NCBI GenBank assembly: GCA_025455345.1
Contig: JALOMS010000017.1
Coordinates: forward strand, 1-16,831
Direction: 5' to 3'
Length of the DNA: 16,831 nt
DNA from: Thermoflexibacter sp.
Lineage (GTDB): Bacteria; Bacteroidota; Bacteroidia; Cytophagales; Thermoflexibacteraceae
Part shown: positions 1 to 6,965 of the stretch, piece after piece
How positions within the stretch are numbered: position 1 is the first letter of the stretch
Layout: every line of letters starts with the position of its first letter
Notes under the pieces: generated by a model
Database searches by the model: none
What the model saw: the letters and a program-made list of their open reading frames with translations, nothing else
Told to the model about the DNA's origin: nothing
Translations under genes and position numbers: made by a program

Positions 1-1143
1 TTAGAAAATTTTGCAAATTTCCCCATAGAGCTTGGCGCAGAGGAAATTCATGGAGAAAATTCTATTTACTATCAAATCATGCAAACGCATGACATAGCCT
101 TGTTTGATAGTACAATAGGTAAAAATTATTATTTGATTGATGAAGAATTGGTGAGTGAAGAAAGCGCAAGAAAAAATCCAGATTTTGTGAAGGCTTTAGA
201 GTTGATAGCTTCTATTGAGCAATACGACGGCAGTGAGATTTCCTTGCAAGAGTATATGGACATTAAACATATCAAGAAAAATGTGCAACATATTGTCAAT
301 GCCGAATTAGCGAATGAGCGAGGAACTTCTGCCAATCGCATAGGAATGAAAGGTTTAGCACAGGAGTTTGTGAATTGGGCGGCTGGTAAAGAAACTTTTA
401 TGCTCAAAAATCGTTCTCATCTTTCTGTATTAAAAAACCACTTTTCGCGAGTCATAGATAAAATTCACTGTAATCAGGCTGTCAAAGCAATAGACTATTC
501 GGAAAACTTTGTCAATGTGCTGACCGAAGATGGCAAGACCTATCAAGCTGATATGGTAATAGTTACCGCCCCTCTGATGATATTGAAAGCCAACCTAATC
601 AATTTTTACCCTGCCCTACCTAAAGAAAAAGAAGTAGCTATCCAACATATAGGCATGGGAACAGGCATGAAGATTATCCTCAAATTCAAAAAACAGTTTT
701 GGTCAGATGATACAGCTTCTATTTTTGGACAATTAATCCCTGAATATTGGGTAACATCTTACCAAAGGAGCAATGTGGAGCATATTCTTACCGCTTTTGT
801 CAATGGACAAAATGCCGAATTTCTCAGTCATCAAGGCGCAGAAGCCATCAATGCCGTATTAAATGAATTGGACAATATGTTTGGTGTGGGCGTGGCATCC
901 ACTAATTTAGAAAAATTTTATATAATGGACTGGGGTAAAGAACCTTTTGTGCGTGGGACTTATTCTTTTGATAAGATGGGGATAGGCAATAGCAGAGAAA
1001 TATTGGCGAAGTCCGTCAATGACGTGATATTTTTTGCAGGAGAGGCTACCTGTACCAACGGGCATCATGCAAGTATTCATGGAGCCATGGAAAGCGCAGA
1101 GCGCGTAGTTGGCGAAATCAAAGAAATCCTAAATAAGGCTTAG
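1..1143 (+). CDS. Flavin-containing amine oxidase family protein, 5'-truncated by window edge
   Basis: The frame is open from base 1, so the gene begins before the window; the ATG at 79 is internal, because the 26 residues before it already read as family sequence (PIELGAEEIHGE, like the PVELGAxxIHG stretch of flavin monoamine oxidases). 380 residues are visible. The end carries the C-terminal FAD-binding signature, FFAGEATCTNGHHASIHGAMESAE, in which GEAT precedes the conserved HxxxxHGA segment. The N-terminal Rossmann motif (GxGxxG), which I infer lies in roughly the first 70-80 residues, is outside the window. Family members use FAD to oxidise amines, including polyamines, with O2 or another acceptor; the substrate cannot be read from this fragment. 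No signal peptide can be judged. The gene is followed by a T-rich run without a convincing hairpin, and a separate promoter is likely for the next gene. Family assignment is firm; the specific reaction is not. Confidence 0.87.
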   Translation, partial: LENFANFPIELGAEEIHGENSIYYQIMQTHDIALFDSTIGKNYYLIDEELVSEESARKNPDFVKALELIASIEQYDGSEISLQEYMDIKHIKKNVQHIVNAELANERGTSANRIGMKGLAQEFVNWAAGKETFMLKNRSHLSVLKNHFSRVIDKIHCNQAVKAIDYSENFVNVLTEDGKTYQADMVIVTAPLMILKANLINFYPALPKEKEVAIQHIGMGTGMKIILKFKKQFWSDDTASIFGQLIPEYWVTSYQRSNVEHILTAFVNGQNAEFLSHQGAEAINAVLNELDNMFGVGVASTNLEKFYIMDWGKEPFVRGTYSFDKMGIGNSREILAKSVNDVIFFAGEATCTNGHHASIHGAMESAERVVGEIKEILNKA

Positions 1144-1192
1144 TTTTTTTGAACAGGGAGTCATTTATTTTTACAAACAACTGATTATCTTT

Positions 1193-1222
1193 TTGATTTT
1201 ATGTAAAAAAATAATATCTTTA
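1193..1222 (+). promoter_or_regulatory. Candidate Bacteroidota-type promoter for the AbiC-like gene
   Basis: A TTG at 1193-1195 is followed after 19 bases by TATCTTTA at 1215-1222, seven of eight positions of the TAnnTTTG -7 consensus of Bacteroidota. It lies about 68 bases upstream of the GTG start at 1290. The match is imperfect and the region is AT-rich, so chance is possible. Confidence 0.35.
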
Positions 1223-1289
1223 ACAGCGTAATTGTTCGCTCCCCCCTTTAGGAATATATATTTTAAATTAAATAAACCACAAAAGAGTT

Positions 1290-2555
1290 GTGAAACGCCT
1301 TAAAAAGTTATTCTTACGAGTAAAAACTTTTTTTTACGATAACACTATCATTGCAATAGCTGTCCTTATTTTTCTATTTGGAGCGTTGATTGCCTTTACT
1401 TTACCTATTTTTTTAGCAAGTATTCAGTATTTGGGTATGACCGCCCCTAATGAAATTGGAGATGCTTTTGGTGGAGCGACCAATCCAGTAATCGGTTTGA
1501 TTGGAGTAGGAGTTACATTTTTAGCTTTCTATATTCAGTACAAAGCCACAGAAAAACAACGCGAAGACCTCAAAGAGCAACAACGCTATAATCAATACAA
1601 ATATTTACAAGAATCCATCAAAGACGTAAAAGATGACATCAAAGACTTGCGCTATACCAAAGACCAAGTAACTTACACGTATTCTGAAGCTATTTGGAAT
1701 TTTATGATGGACAATCTCTATCATGGTACAGCCGAACAGCAAATACTTAGCCCATTGTATTACCAATTAGAGTATATTTTAACACTTTTTGAGCCTGTGA
1801 TTGCTGAAGTAGAAAACTCGGACTTGTCTAAGAAAGAAAAATTCCAAATGTTGATGAACATAGACGGGTTGTTCGAGTCCTCATTGGCTTTTATTGTCAG
1901 AGTTTATGACAAATCAGTCGTAGAAGGGAAGGAAAAAATGTTTCGCGAGTCTGTGAAATACAAAATCATCATTCCCGCTAAGAAAATCAAGCAAGAACTT
2001 AGAGAAATTTTAGACCGCTACAAAGAGCCAGAAAAAGATATTTTCCATAGGTCAGTAATGCGTATCAAGGGAGCGGCTTTTGTCCGACAGACCCGCATGA
2101 TTGGGAAAAAAGGAATTGTAATGTTTTATAAAGATTTTGATACTTTTCAGACTGAACATCCAGATAGCAATATCACCGAAGAAAAGTTCGAAACCTATCT
2201 AAGCGATAAAGACAATGCTGAAAAAATCATCATTAACGAGCCAATTCGCCTGCTAATGAAGTTGGACTTTTTGGAAAAGGTTTCTTTTCACCTCTATCTC
2301 AAAGAATCGACTTACAATATTGAAGTAGATAGAAATGAAATTCAAGAATTTTTGGACATGGATTTAGCTGAATTCCAATTGAATAAAGATAGATGGAGAG
2401 ATGAATTTGTAGGAAAATACGTCTATGACAAGCGCGAAAGAAAACGTTTCTTAGACAAATTTGTCAATGTGAAAAGTAGCGTCAAAAACAAAGAAGGAAA
2501 AGATAAAGAAGGAAAAGACAAAGAATTCAAAGAGAAAGAAGTTACGTTGGACTAA
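1290..2555 (+). CDS. Two-TM membrane protein with cytosolic domain, putative AbiC-like phage abortive-infection protein
   Basis: 421 residues from a GTG start. The first in-frame ATG lies past the first membrane segment, so GTG is preferred. Layout: basic N-terminus (MKRLKKLFLRVK), TM1 about 17-42, a short loop with IGDAFGGATNP (about 57-67), TM2 about 67-86 (VIGLIGVGVTFLAFYIQY), then a charged helical region (KATEKQREDLKEQQRYNQYKYLQESIKDVKDDIKDL) and a soluble domain to the end. Two N-terminal helices, a GDxxGGxxxP loop and a coiled-coil after TM2 match what I recall of putative phage abortive-infection (putAbiC-like) proteins, many uncharacterised. The C-terminus is an imperfect Lys/Glu/Asp repeat (KEGKDKEGKDKEFKEKE). 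I see no catalytic motif. The family call rests on N-terminal similarity and topology only; a plain conserved membrane protein is the alternative. It stands alone, with its own candidate promoter and no toxin or restriction neighbour. Confidence 0.45.
   Translation: MKRLKKLFLRVKTFFYDNTIIAIAVLIFLFGALIAFTLPIFLASIQYLGMTAPNEIGDAFGGATNPVIGLIGVGVTFLAFYIQYKATEKQREDLKEQQRYNQYKYLQESIKDVKDDIKDLRYTKDQVTYTYSEAIWNFMMDNLYHGTAEQQILSPLYYQLEYILTLFEPVIAEVENSDLSKKEKFQMLMNIDGLFESSLAFIVRVYDKSVVEGKEKMFRESVKYKIIIPAKKIKQELREILDRYKEPEKDIFHRSVMRIKGAAFVRQTRMIGKKGIVMFYKDFDTFQTEHPDSNITEEKFETYLSDKDNAEKIIINEPIRLLMKLDFLEKVSFHLYLKESTYNIEVDRNEIQEFLDMDLAEFQLNKDRWRDEFVGKYVYDKRERKRFLDKFVNVKSSVKNKEGKDKEGKDKEFKEKEVTLD
2490..2534 (+). 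repeat. In-gene 15-bp tandem repeat coding for a charged tail
   Basis: Two near-identical 15-bp units (aaagaaggaaaaga plus t or c) at 2490-2504 and 2505-2519 are followed by a degenerate third unit at 2520-2534. They encode KEGKD-KEGKD-KEFKE. The repeat is in frame, so gain or loss of a unit would change tail length without a frameshift. Confidence 0.8.
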
Positions 2556-2615
2556 TAAATATACAACACATCATTTTTTTTAAAATTTTTGAAAGTAAAA
2601 CACCACCTTGTTACC

Positions 2616-2641
2616 AATTAGTAATTATGAATTAGTAATTA
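2616..2641. repeat. 12-bp direct repeat, intergenic
   Basis: AATTAGTAATTA occurs at 2616-2627 and again at 2630-2641, separated by TG. ACCAATTA flanks the pair on both sides (from 2613 and from 2641), so the whole stretch is a small nested repeat. It is low-complexity AT DNA between the AbiC-like gene and the first glycosyltransferase; slippage is the simplest origin. Confidence 0.6.
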
Positions 2642-2653
2642 CCAATTATCAAT

Positions 2654-2700
2654 AAATATAGAATATTGATATTCAATATATTAACTCTAATTCTATATTT
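2654..2700. repeat. Nested inverted repeats upstream of the first GT4 gene
   Basis: An 11-bp perfect inverted repeat (AAATATAGAAT at 2654-2664 and ATTCTATATTT at 2690-2700) encloses part of a second palindrome, GAATATTGATATTC at 2661-2674 (6-bp arms, TG centre). The right arm overlaps the candidate -7 box of the gene. It could be a protein-binding site or a cruciform-prone AT tract; no regulator is identifiable. Confidence 0.5.
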
Positions 2701-2701
2701 G
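2694..2701 (+). promoter_or_regulatory. Candidate -7 box for the glycosyltransferase block
   Basis: TATATTTG is a perfect TAnnTTTG match. Transcription starting a few bases later would give a leader of roughly 25 bases to the ATG at 2732 but under 12 to the TTG at 2717, which favours the ATG. The nearest upstream TTG (2666-2668) is 25 bases away, longer than the usual spacing, so the -33 element is doubtful. Confidence 0.45.
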
Positions 2702-2731
2702 ATATAATAACACTAATTGATAAAGCCCGTC

Positions 2732-3982
2732 ATGGATATAAATACAGTATTAAGGAAAAAAGTCTTACTTTCCGCTTATCAGTGCGACCCTACGAAGGGA
2801 AGCGAATATGGAAGAAGTTGGAATTGGGCAATGACTTACCTTAGCGAAGGTTACGAAGTTTGGTGTTTTACTACCCCCAAAGGCAAAGAAAACATAGAAG
2901 CATACCTCAAACAGCATCCTACCCCACATCTCCAATTCCTATACATAGAAGTCCCAACATGGGTGGATAGGCTCTATGGCAATATGTTAGGCGTTTATTT
3001 TCACTACTTTATATGGCAGGGCGAAGCATATCGCGTAGCAAAGAATTTAGACAGGCGCGTAGATTTTGATTTAATTCACCACGTTTCTTATGGAAGCATT
3101 CAGATGGGAACATCTCTATGGAAATTGGGTAAAAAATTGGTCATGGGGAGCATGGGAGGTGGGCAATTTCCCATGTTGGCTTTCAAAAAATACTTTACTG
3201 GGAATTGGAAAAGAGAACTGATGAGAAATTGGATTAGTCGCTTGTTAGAGATATTTAGCCCTAATATGCGGCAGTCCTTGAAAAAATCCGCGCTCGTATT
3301 GGTTCAGAATAAAGAAACCTTTGACATGGCAAAAAAGAATGGGGCAAAACAAGTACGACTCTTTGTGGAGAATAATTTTCCAGATGCCATGATTCCTCCT
3401 TCTTTGCCAGAAAGAATACACAACAAAGAGCTAAAAATACTATGGGTGGGGCGACTTTTTGCAAGAAAGGGTTTACTGCTTGCTTTGGAGGCTTTGAGCA
3501 AAATAAACCAAAGTATTCCTTTCCAACTGACCATTTTAGGAGGACAAGGAGAGGTCAAGCATCTCGTACCTATTTGGTTGAAAGAGTTGGGCTTAGCACC
3601 CAAAGTTGATTGGCGAGGACAAGTCCCATGGGAGGAGGTAAAACAAGCCTATCAGACCCATGACTTGCTATTATTCACCAGTTTGAGGGAGTCTTTTGGG
3701 CATCAGACATTAGAAGCAATGGCTTTTGGCTTACCCGTAGTTGCCCTAAATATCACAGGCATACGAGATGTAGTCCCTGCTAACTGTGCTATCAAAATCC
3801 CCGTAGGTACTCCTGAAGAATCTATCCAAAAAATAGTGGAGGAAATAGAATATTTATACACTCATAGAGAGAAATTAGAAGAATTAAGCAAAAATGGCTA
3901 TGAATTTGCTAAAAGACAATCTTGGCAAGTTCAAAAGCAATTTCTTTGGGATTTGTACAAGGAAGTCAATATTTTAACATAG
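2732..3982 (+). CDS. GT4 family glycosyltransferase (GT-B fold)
   Basis: 416 residues from ATG 2732. An in-frame TTG at 2717 would add five residues, but the protein begins naturally at MDINTVLRKKVLLSAYQCDPTKGSE, the N-terminal glycine/serine loop typical of this GT4 group. The C-terminal Rossmann half shows the donor-binding elements: WVGRLFARKG (R241, K246) and the EX7E motif ESFGHQTLE with glutamates at 320 and 328, followed by AMAFGLPVVAL. These are retaining transferases that move a sugar from a nucleotide-activated donor to a glycan or lipid acceptor at the cytosolic membrane face; donor and acceptor cannot be deduced. There is no signal peptide or TM segment. It is probably the first gene of a plus-strand glycan block. 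Its last codons and stop lie inside the first copy of a 21-bp direct repeat. Confidence 0.88.
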   Translation: MDINTVLRKKVLLSAYQCDPTKGSEYGRSWNWAMTYLSEGYEVWCFTTPKGKENIEAYLKQHPTPHLQFLYIEVPTWVDRLYGNMLGVYFHYFIWQGEAYRVAKNLDRRVDFDLIHHVSYGSIQMGTSLWKLGKKLVMGSMGGGQFPMLAFKKYFTGNWKRELMRNWISRLLEIFSPNMRQSLKKSALVLVQNKETFDMAKKNGAKQVRLFVENNFPDAMIPPSLPERIHNKELKILWVGRLFARKGLLLALEALSKINQSIPFQLTILGGQGEVKHLVPIWLKELGLAPKVDWRGQVPWEEVKQAYQTHDLLLFTSLRESFGHQTLEAMAFGLPVVALNITGIRDVVPANCAIKIPVGTPEESIQKIVEEIEYLYTHREKLEELSKNGYEFAKRQSWQVQKQFLWDLYKEVNILT

Positions 3983-4076
3983 TTTTGTGTTGCACTCAAT
4001 CAAAAGTGGTTTTATTCATTTGTCAGACACCTTTGAGGTGTCTGACAAGTTTCTTAATATTTTAACATAGTTTTGT
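3968..4076. repeat. 21-bp perfect direct repeat bracketing a palindromic insert-like unit
   Basis: The same 21 bases (starting AATATTTTAA and ending TAGTTTTGT) are found at 3968-3988 and 4056-4076. The first copy covers the last four sense codons and the stop of the GT4 gene plus six bases; the second is non-coding. The 67 bases between them (3989-4055) hold a 13-bp-arm palindrome. Identity stops abruptly on both sides. The layout resembles a short non-autonomous element with a long target duplication, or a tandem duplication after replication slippage. Confidence 0.75.
4020..4048 (+). terminator. REP-like perfect hairpin, probable terminator of the GT4 gene
   Basis: TTGTCAGACACCT (4020-4032), loop TTG, and AGGTGTCTGACAA (4036-4048) form a 13-bp perfect stem. 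On the plus strand it is followed by a broken T-rich run (GTTTCTTAATATTTT), so it can act as an intrinsic terminator about 38 bases after the stop codon. The minus-strand side has no T tract. The very regular arm sequence suggests a dispersed REP-type palindrome reused as a terminator; copies elsewhere in the genome cannot be checked here. Confidence 0.6.
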
Positions 4077-4143
4077 ATTAAAATATTGATATTGTATATC
4101 TATAAAGACTGCTTAAAAAAAATTTACCTACAATCAAAAAAAT

Positions 4144-5094
4144 ATGAAAGTATCCGTAGTAATGTCGGTTTATAACGGAGAAAAATACTTAGCAGAGGCA
4201 ATAGAAAGTGTATTAGCCCAGACCTACAAAGATTTTGAATTTATCATAGTCAATGATGGGTCTAAAGACGGCTCATTAGCTATTTTGAGGCAATATGAAG
4301 CAAAAGATAATAGGGTCATCGTCCAAGACCACGAAAACATGGGCTTAGGCAACTCTCTGAATAAGGCAATAGAAATCGCCAAAGGCGAATGGATTGCGCG
4401 CATGGACGGAGATGACATTATGCTACCCAATCGCTTAGAAGAACAAATCAAATTTATAGAAGCAAACCCTCATGTAGATGTAGTAAGTAGTTGGGCATAT
4501 TATATCAATCCTAAAGGAGAAACCATAGGACAATTTGCTTACCCTACTGATTTGAATAATGAAATAGATAGTAAACGATACTTAAGAACTAACAAACCAA
4601 TAGCTATTATACATCCCTCGACTATTTTTAGAAAAAGCGTAGTCATAGAGGTCGGAGGGTATAAACCGATTGTACCAGGACAAGACATAGAGCTTTGGAA
4701 CAGAATGTTAGAAAAGGGAGCTGTATTTGTCTGCATGAACAAGTGTCTGCTCAAGTACCGTATTCACCCTCATTCTATTACCAACTCTAACTATATCAAT
4801 GCCTTACGTTATTTTGACTGGCTTGCGGAGTGCATGATACGAAGGCGCAAAGGAGAAGCAGAAATTGCTTATCAAGATTATACAAAACTCTTGGCGAAAA
4901 AGCCCTTTTTGCAGAGGATGCACTATTGGAGGAAACTCTATGCCAAATATTCATACAGAAAAGCCTCTTTCAGTTTTGGAAGTAAAAAATATTTCTCTTT
5001 CTTTATGAATACAATCATTGCGATATGTTTAAATCCTTCTGATTTTGTAAGAAAAGTACGCAATAAAATGAAACGCCTGTTTGCAAAAAATTAA
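4144..5094 (+). CDS. GT2 family glycosyltransferase (GT-A fold)
   Basis: 316 residues. The GT-A domain fills the N-terminal two thirds: MKVSVVMSVYNGEKYLAEAIESVLAQTY, then IIVNDGSKDGS (nucleotide-binding D38), ARMDGDDIMLP containing the DXD-type metal/diphosphate site (D88-D91), and PGQDIELWNRM near 178-188, the acceptor-side acidic motif. These enzymes invert the anomeric centre while transferring a sugar from a nucleotide donor. The last ~100 residues are basic and aromatic with no clear TM helix, which fits peripheral attachment to the inner membrane. The ATG follows an A-rich leader without a clear Shine-Dalgarno sequence. The gene lies 161 bases after the GT4 gene, beyond the palindrome, and may have its own promoter. 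Donor and acceptor are unknown; the family is certain. Confidence 0.92.
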   Translation: MKVSVVMSVYNGEKYLAEAIESVLAQTYKDFEFIIVNDGSKDGSLAILRQYEAKDNRVIVQDHENMGLGNSLNKAIEIAKGEWIARMDGDDIMLPNRLEEQIKFIEANPHVDVVSSWAYYINPKGETIGQFAYPTDLNNEIDSKRYLRTNKPIAIIHPSTIFRKSVVIEVGGYKPIVPGQDIELWNRMLEKGAVFVCMNKCLLKYRIHPHSITNSNYINALRYFDWLAECMIRRRKGEAEIAYQDYTKLLAKKPFLQRMHYWRKLYAKYSYRKASFSFGSKKYFSFFMNTIIAICLNPSDFVRKVRNKMKRLFAKN

Positions 5095-5195
5095 TCCTAT
5101 ATTATTTATATATGAATTTTTTATTGTGATATTTGGCTTGATAGTTTGTATATCGCGATGATTACAAAAGATTTTATTATACGAATACATTTTAC

Positions 5196-6320
5196 ATGAA
5201 AAAGGTGGTCATTCTCTACCGCTTTCTTCCTCATTATAGAGTAGAGTTTTATAATAAATTAAGGGCTACTCTTTTAACCGAAGGGATAGAATTGCATTTG
5301 ATTTATGGGAAATCAAAAAATAAACAAGCACTAAAACAAAATGAAGTGGACTTACCTTGGGCTAAGTATGTTCCTCATAGTGTTTTTGACTTGTTTGGTA
5401 TAAATTTTATTTGGCAACCCTACCTCAAACACATCAAGAACGCCGACCTCGTAATCGTAGAACAAGCAAACCGCCTATTATTTAACTATATCCTCATGTT
5501 TTACAAGCCTTTCCGCAAGTTCAAATTGGCTTTTTGGGGACATGGGCGCAATAGACAATTAGAAGAACAAAGTTTCCCCAATCAATTTAAGAGAAAATTT
5601 ATTAAAGCCTGCGATTGGTGGTTTTCTTATACAGAAGGAGTAAAAAAATATGTCATAGAAAGTGGATTTGATGAAAATAGAATAACTGTTGTCCAAAATG
5701 CCATTGATACGATTAATTTGAGCAAACATTACGACATTATACCAGAAACCGAAACCGAAGCACTCAGAAAAAAATTAAATATTACCACCAATCACGTCTG
5801 CTTATTTTGCGGGGCTATTTACAAAGAAAAAAGAATAGATTTCCTCCTCAAAGCCTGCGATAAAATCAAAGAACAAATCCCTGATTTTGTGATGATTGTA
5901 CTGGGTAGTGGAGAAGATATGACACTCATCAAAGACGCACAGAAAAGCAGACCTTGGCTACATTTTGAAGGAAACAAATTTGGACTGGAGCGTCTTCCCT
6001 ATTTTAAAATATCTTCTTTGGTACTTATGCCGGGCTTAGTAGGATTGGTTATTTTGGATTGCTTAGCAACAAAAACCCCCTTGGTAACAACGAAATATCC
6101 TTTTCATAGCCCTGAAGTAGAATACCTCATCAATGGAGAGAATGGCATTATCACAGCCAATAATTTGAATGATTATGTAAGTGCGATTGTAGAAACAATA
6201 AAAGATGAAGAAAAATTAGCACATCTCATAGAAGGCTGTGTGAAAGATAGAACTACTTATAATATTGATAATATGGTCATTAACTTTAAAAAAGGAATTA
6301 TCCAATGCCTAAACATCTGA
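5196..6320 (+). CDS. Divergent GT4-like glycosyltransferase lacking the EX7E glutamates
   Basis: 374 residues from ATG 5196. It begins MKKVVILYRFLPHYRVEFYNKLR, the N-terminal Rossmann strand and loop of GT4-type enzymes. It continues through LAFWGHGRNR (112-120), YTEGVKKYV (145-153), VVQNAIDT (165-172), LFCGAIYKEKRIDFLL (203-218) and the donor-side segment SLVLMPGLVGLVILDCLATKTPLVTT (274-299). At the EX7E positions there is G280 and D288 instead of two glutamates. PGxxGLxxxD in this place is, as I recall, shared by a subset of GT4-like enzymes, so the protein is probably active rather than decayed; the rest of the domain is intact and of normal length. The acceptor is unknown. It is followed after seven bases by a phosphoesterase gene, so the two are almost surely co-transcribed. 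Confidence 0.82.
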   Translation: MKKVVILYRFLPHYRVEFYNKLRATLLTEGIELHLIYGKSKNKQALKQNEVDLPWAKYVPHSVFDLFGINFIWQPYLKHIKNADLVIVEQANRLLFNYILMFYKPFRKFKLAFWGHGRNRQLEEQSFPNQFKRKFIKACDWWFSYTEGVKKYVIESGFDENRITVVQNAIDTINLSKHYDIIPETETEALRKKLNITTNHVCLFCGAIYKEKRIDFLLKACDKIKEQIPDFVMIVLGSGEDMTLIKDAQKSRPWLHFEGNKFGLERLPYFKISSLVLMPGLVGLVILDCLATKTPLVTTKYPFHSPEVEYLINGENGIITANNLNDYVSAIVETIKDEEKLAHLIEGCVKDRTTYNIDNMVINFKKGIIQCLNI

Positions 6321-6327
6321 TAAGAAT

Positions 6328-6948
6328 ATGAAAATCGTATGTATTTCAGATACACATGGTTTGCATGAACAAGTAAGCATTCCTGAAGGCGATATACTTC
6401 TCCATGCGGGCGATATTTCTAAAAGAGGTAAAGAACATGAAGTCGTCAATTTCAATCATTGGTTAGCTACCCTACCTCACCCTCACAAAGTTATGATTGC
6501 AGGTAATCATGACTTTATTTTTGAACAAAACCCTACTTTAGCCCAAAGCCTAATTACTAATGCTATTTATCTGAATGACAGCATGATAGAAATCAATGGA
6601 TTAAAAATATGGGGTTCTCCGATTTCGCCTTGGTTTCACGATTGGGCATTCAATAGAAAACGGGGCAATGAAATCAAAAAACATTGGGACTTAATCCCCG
6701 CAGAGATAGATATTCTCATTACGCATGGACCACCTTTTGGGATTTTGGATTATACGGCGAGCGGGCGTACCGTAGGCTGTGAAGAACTTGCGAAAACCAT
6801 CATCAAAATAAAACCTAAGATTCATCTTTTTGGGCATATCCACGAATCGTATGGTATAGTCGAGGTCAATCAAACTACTTTCATCAATGCAAGTATTTTA
6901 GACCTAAATTATAAAGTTGTAAACCAAGCAGTGGTAATAGAAATATGA
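6328..6948 (+). CDS. Calcineurin-like metallophosphoesterase, MPPED/UPF0046-like
   Basis: 206 residues with the full set of dimetal phosphoesterase motifs: SDTHG (D8, H10), LLHAGDIS (D29), IAGNHD (N60, H61), ILITHGPP (H133) and FGHIHESYG (H170, H172). The short length, GNHDFIFE and the THGPPFGILD sequence fit the small MPPED/UPF0046-like branch, whose members hydrolyse phosphodiester or phosphomonoester substrates with bound Mn/Fe-type metals. No signal peptide or membrane segment is visible, so it should be cytosolic. It starts seven bases after the stop of the GT4-like gene and is the last gene of the plus-strand block; a convergent gene ends 17 bases downstream. Neighbourhood hints at a glycan-linked phosphate substrate, but this is inference; a house-cleaning phosphodiesterase riding in the operon is equally possible. 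Confidence 0.88.
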   Translation: MKIVCISDTHGLHEQVSIPEGDILLHAGDISKRGKEHEVVNFNHWLATLPHPHKVMIAGNHDFIFEQNPTLAQSLITNAIYLNDSMIEINGLKIWGSPISPWFHDWAFNRKRGNEIKKHWDLIPAEIDILITHGPPFGILDYTASGRTVGCEELAKTIIKIKPKIHLFGHIHESYGIVEVNQTTFINASILDLNYKVVNQAVVIEI

Positions 6949-6965
6949 TGATAGTTTTTTGATAC

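Noticed and set aside
79..81. ATG as the start of the amine oxidase
   Set aside because: The frame is open to base 1 and the upstream residues are clear family sequence, so the true start is outside the window.
2616..2641. Short AT-rich direct repeat considered as a CRISPR remnant or attachment site
   Set aside because: There are only two 12-bp copies with a 2-base gap, no spacers and no integrase or cas gene nearby.
2717..2731. TTG start adding five residues to the first GT4 protein
   Set aside because: It lies within about ten bases of the expected transcription start; the ATG at 2732 leads straight into family sequence.
6949..6965. Bidirectional terminator between the convergent phosphoesterase and GT2 genes
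   Set aside because: The gap is 17 bases with a T run but no hairpin that could be drawn.
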